Source of the DNA: Daphnia pulex
Taxonomy: Eukaryota > Arthropoda > Branchiopoda > Diplostraca > Daphniidae
Reading direction: 5' to 3'
Assembly: GCF_021134715.1 (NCBI RefSeq)
Contig: NC_060021.1
Coordinates: forward strand, 8,402,501 to 8,466,500
DNA length: 64,000 bases
In this document: one piece after another, positions 61,791 to 64,000 of the stretch
Layout of the letters: every line of letters begins with the position of its first letter
Position numbering within the stretch: position 1 is the stretch's first letter
Position numbers and translations under genes: made by a program
Notes under the pieces: generated by a model
Database searches by the model: none
What the model saw: the letters and a program-made list of their open reading frames with translations, nothing else
What the model was told of the DNA's origin: nothing

Positions 61791-62145
61791 TTTATTTGTC
61801 TAGTATTAAACCATTTGTTTTACCTTCTTATTTTGACTGGTTGAATTGTACAAGGATATGTTCAAATAAGTAATTTGAACGCGATTACTTTACATTCATT
61901 TAAGAAACGGGAGAGGTTCTCCTATGGTCAGTTCAGAAGTTAAAACATTGCAGTAGGTATAGAGTAACAGTTACCGAAGACCGTGGGAAATGCAAACAAC
62001 CAAATTTTGTTTTGTTTCACCGACATAAAATGAAAACAAACATTCAATCCTAATTTATACAGACGACACGCGCAAAGTTCACTATTCATTTAAAAGTTAA
62101 CGAAACAAATTCCCAAAAAACAAAAAGGTCGTGACCTATACCGAT
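61791..62145. other. Convergent 3' ends of KLHDC3 and USF
   Basis: 355 bases separate the stop codons of the two convergent genes, so this must hold both 3'UTRs. It is AT-rich with no open frame of note. No canonical AATAAA is obvious on the minus strand for USF. Confidence 0.6.
61805..61810 (+). terminator. Possible polyadenylation signal ATTAAA of KLHDC3
   Basis: ATTAAA 15 bases after the KLHDC3 stop, a common variant signal. It is very close to the stop, so a later site is possible. Confidence 0.3.
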
Positions 62146-63630
62146 TTAGCCTTTGCCAATTCCCGACATGTGTAACTGTTCCAATTCTTTTCTCAAGGCA
62201 GCATTCTCCGCTTGCAACTCTTCCACGTGATGCTCTGACTGACGAAGTGCTTCAGCTAATCGCTGATTGGCAGTTCGGATATCGGTGATGTAGTCACACG
62301 CTTTGGAAAGGATTCCACCTTTACTCTGCTGCAATGAAAACGCCCAAGCAGAACACACACGAGTTTTTTTTTTTAACAAGATTTGCAAAAAGGAATAGGT
62401 AGCTTTCAACTAAAAAATAGACTTCGTTACCTGACCAGTTTTCCCTGCGTCATTGTGAACGGAATCGGGCATGATTTTTCCCAACTTGAGAATCCAGTTG
62501 TTGATTTTGTCTCTTCGACGGCGTTCAACTTCGTTATGGCTTACTCTACGGCGGTCGTCTCTCTATAAAAGGCAAATAGGAAAATTACATCTATCCCGTC
62601 TATAATTTTTAAAGACAACTTACAGGTTCTCCATGCCCAGCGCTTGAAGTAGATTCTCGACTATTTTGGATACTTCTTTCTGGAACATTGCCTCTTGGAG
62701 CAATCGTACGTGGTGTTCCTCCAGTCAACATGTCTGTGGCTGCTCCAACAATGAAAAATTGGCCGTCTCTCTGCGAAGAGAAAATTGAGGTTAAACTTTT
62801 GTGAATACAATAATTTTAAAGACAAATAAACATACAGTTTCTCCGTGCACAGCACTTGCTCTTGAACCAGAAGATTCGCGACTAACTGGTATAGTCCTCT
62901 CTGGAACACTGCCTCTGGGAGCGATCGTACGTTGTGTACCTGTATTCAACATGTCGGGTGCTGCACCAACAATGTAGAATTGCGTAGAATGGCCAGCTAA
63001 ATTAAATATAAAATAAGAAATGAATTATTGTCCATTATGGAATATCAAATACATTTACTGTTGAGAGGGTTTATGAGTGCTGGCTGGGTAGTTCCAGAAG
63101 TGAAATTACCAGTTACAATTTGTGGTAATTCTATCATTTCACCAGAAGAGCCAACTTGCATTACCCTATACATGACAGCATCTAATGCACAAAATAAGAT
63201 TACAATATGTATAAAAGAAAGACATGAACAGATAAAAAATGTAAATATTTAAATAACATACTCTCATTTGATCCTGAATTTCCATCAAGGTCAGCAGAAG
63301 TCAAAGTTCCTTCTTCTTCTACTATAGTGATTCCAGGGGCAAGAATTCGGTTGTCAACCAACATTTCAGGATCATCTACACTGTCTTTGTCAGGGCTACA
63401 TCAGACCAACAATACAGTTACTCAATCAGGTTTTGAGAGAAGTCAGATTATAAACATATCAATGCCTAGTTAACTTAATGTTACAAAGCCATGCTAAAAC
63501 AATTCTTGAAGCCAATAAGAAAGCTGAACATTTTTAGCCAGAACTCATACAGACTACTCACGATAATGCAATCGAAAATGAAGAGGTTGAAAACGTACCT
63601 ATTCCCAATTCCTTGTTCAAGGCTGTCCAT
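62146..63630 (-). CDS. Usf: USF, upstream stimulatory factor (bHLH-zip), 7 coding exons
   Basis: A nuclear bHLH-leucine-zipper transcription factor that binds CACGTG E-boxes as a dimer. Exons (minus): 63630-63599, 63395-63262, 63181-63059, 62996-62836, 62770-62624, 62562-62431, 62325-62146; together 302 residues (human USF1 310). The ATG gives MDSLEQGIGN; the early part is acidic. Exon 3 has VMYRVMQV, as in vertebrate USF. Exons 4 and 5 (residues about 97-150 and 151-199) both encode a USF-specific region ending in a RTIAPRG block: QFYIVGAAPDML in one and QFFIVGAATDML in the other. This region is therefore duplicated. Exon 6 (200-243) holds the basic region HNEVERRRRDKINNW, with the His/Glu/Arg contacts for CACGTG, and helix 1. 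Exon 7 has the loop, helix 2 (KGGILSKACDYI) and the zipper, ending at SGIGKG. Its acceptor is a NAGNAG tandem (62331-62326), so one extra Gln is possible. The gene is tail-to-tail with KLHDC3. Confidence 0.95.
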
Positions 63631-64000
63631 GTCCTGTTACTGTCCAAAAACAAGGTTAAAGTCGAACTAGAAGAAAACAAAAGAATGAAAAAAAAACCCA
63701 CGAGGTGATAAATATTTTTCAAATTTGAACGAAGGAAAATGAAAACGTCACGGGATCAGTGGAAGTCACCTGACCAGTCCCTTCTGCAATCAGATTTTAG
63801 CCTTTAGGTTACGTCGCCCTTTACTCGACCATAACTTTATAAGGGAAGACAAGCCAGCTCAGAGACATCTGTAGTTAAAAAAAAACAATATGTCGATAAA
63901 AAAAATAAGCGAAAGGGTTTCTTTGTGAGATTCTAATATTGGAGGTTATATTTGGTCACATATGACGCACACATGAAACTTAATGACGCTATGTAATAAT
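63631..64000 (-). promoter_or_regulatory. USF upstream region
   Basis: 370 bases upstream of the USF ATG, probably 5'UTR and promoter. It contains a CACCTG E-box (63767-63772) in the near-palindrome GTCACCTGAC, and an ACGTCA CRE-like half site (63745-63750). No TATA box is assigned. No other gene start is visible before the window ends. Confidence 0.45.

Noticed and set aside
1..64000. CRISPR arrays, rRNA genes, operons
   Set aside because: No direct repeats with regular spacers, no rRNA-like sequence and no bacterial gene organisation were seen.

Overview
This is a eukaryotic, arthropod-type nuclear window. It looks most like a branchiopod crustacean such as Daphnia, although no single sequence in it proves the species. 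The evidence is compact GT-AG introns (mostly 60-110 nt), an arthropod-style muscarinic receptor exon, orthologues of FANCM, KLHDC3 and USF with conserved intron phases, and AT-rich spacer full of microsatellites. There is no bacterial gene organisation.

Layout. (1) At 1-1859 on the minus strand lies the first coding exon of a muscarinic acetylcholine receptor. It covers the extracellular N-terminus through TM3 and stops at a donor site inside the DRY motif; the other exons lie beyond the left edge. (2) From 1860 to about 41.5 kb there is roughly 40 kb with no recognisable conserved gene. It holds microsatellites, long poly-C/poly-G tracts, a few coding-like fragments on the minus strand near 30-31.4 kb, and four plus-strand copies of a dispersed repeat of about 1-1.5 kb. 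A fifth, inverted copy lies at about 45.4-46.7 kb. These copies carry exon-like blocks with splice signals that read on their reverse strand. (3) At about 41.57-41.99 kb (minus) a tRNA-like Pol III promoter heads a unit with two hairpins near its other end, either a tRNA-derived SINE or a non-coding RNA gene. (4) At 42531-43649 (plus) there is an intronless gene for a 372-residue protein that I read as two tandem HEPN-like domains, each with an R-x4-H motif. (5) 46.7-52.5 kb is again without recognisable genes. (6) 52.5-64 kb is a dense gene cluster: FANCM (minus, 7 exons), KLHDC3 (plus, 11 exons, head-to-head with FANCM) and USF (minus, 7 coding exons, tail-to-tail with KLHDC3).

The genes do not form an operon or a pathway. 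FANCM is a fork-remodelling translocase of the Fanconi anaemia network, KLHDC3 is a kelch substrate receptor of a cullin-2 ligase, and USF is a bHLH-zip transcription factor for E-boxes. The two most interesting points are the tandem HEPN-like gene, a possible undescribed RNase-type protein, and a tandem duplication of the USF-specific-region exon inside USF. All splice sites were read by eye from GT/AG signals, frame continuity and remembered family alignments; transcript data would confirm them.
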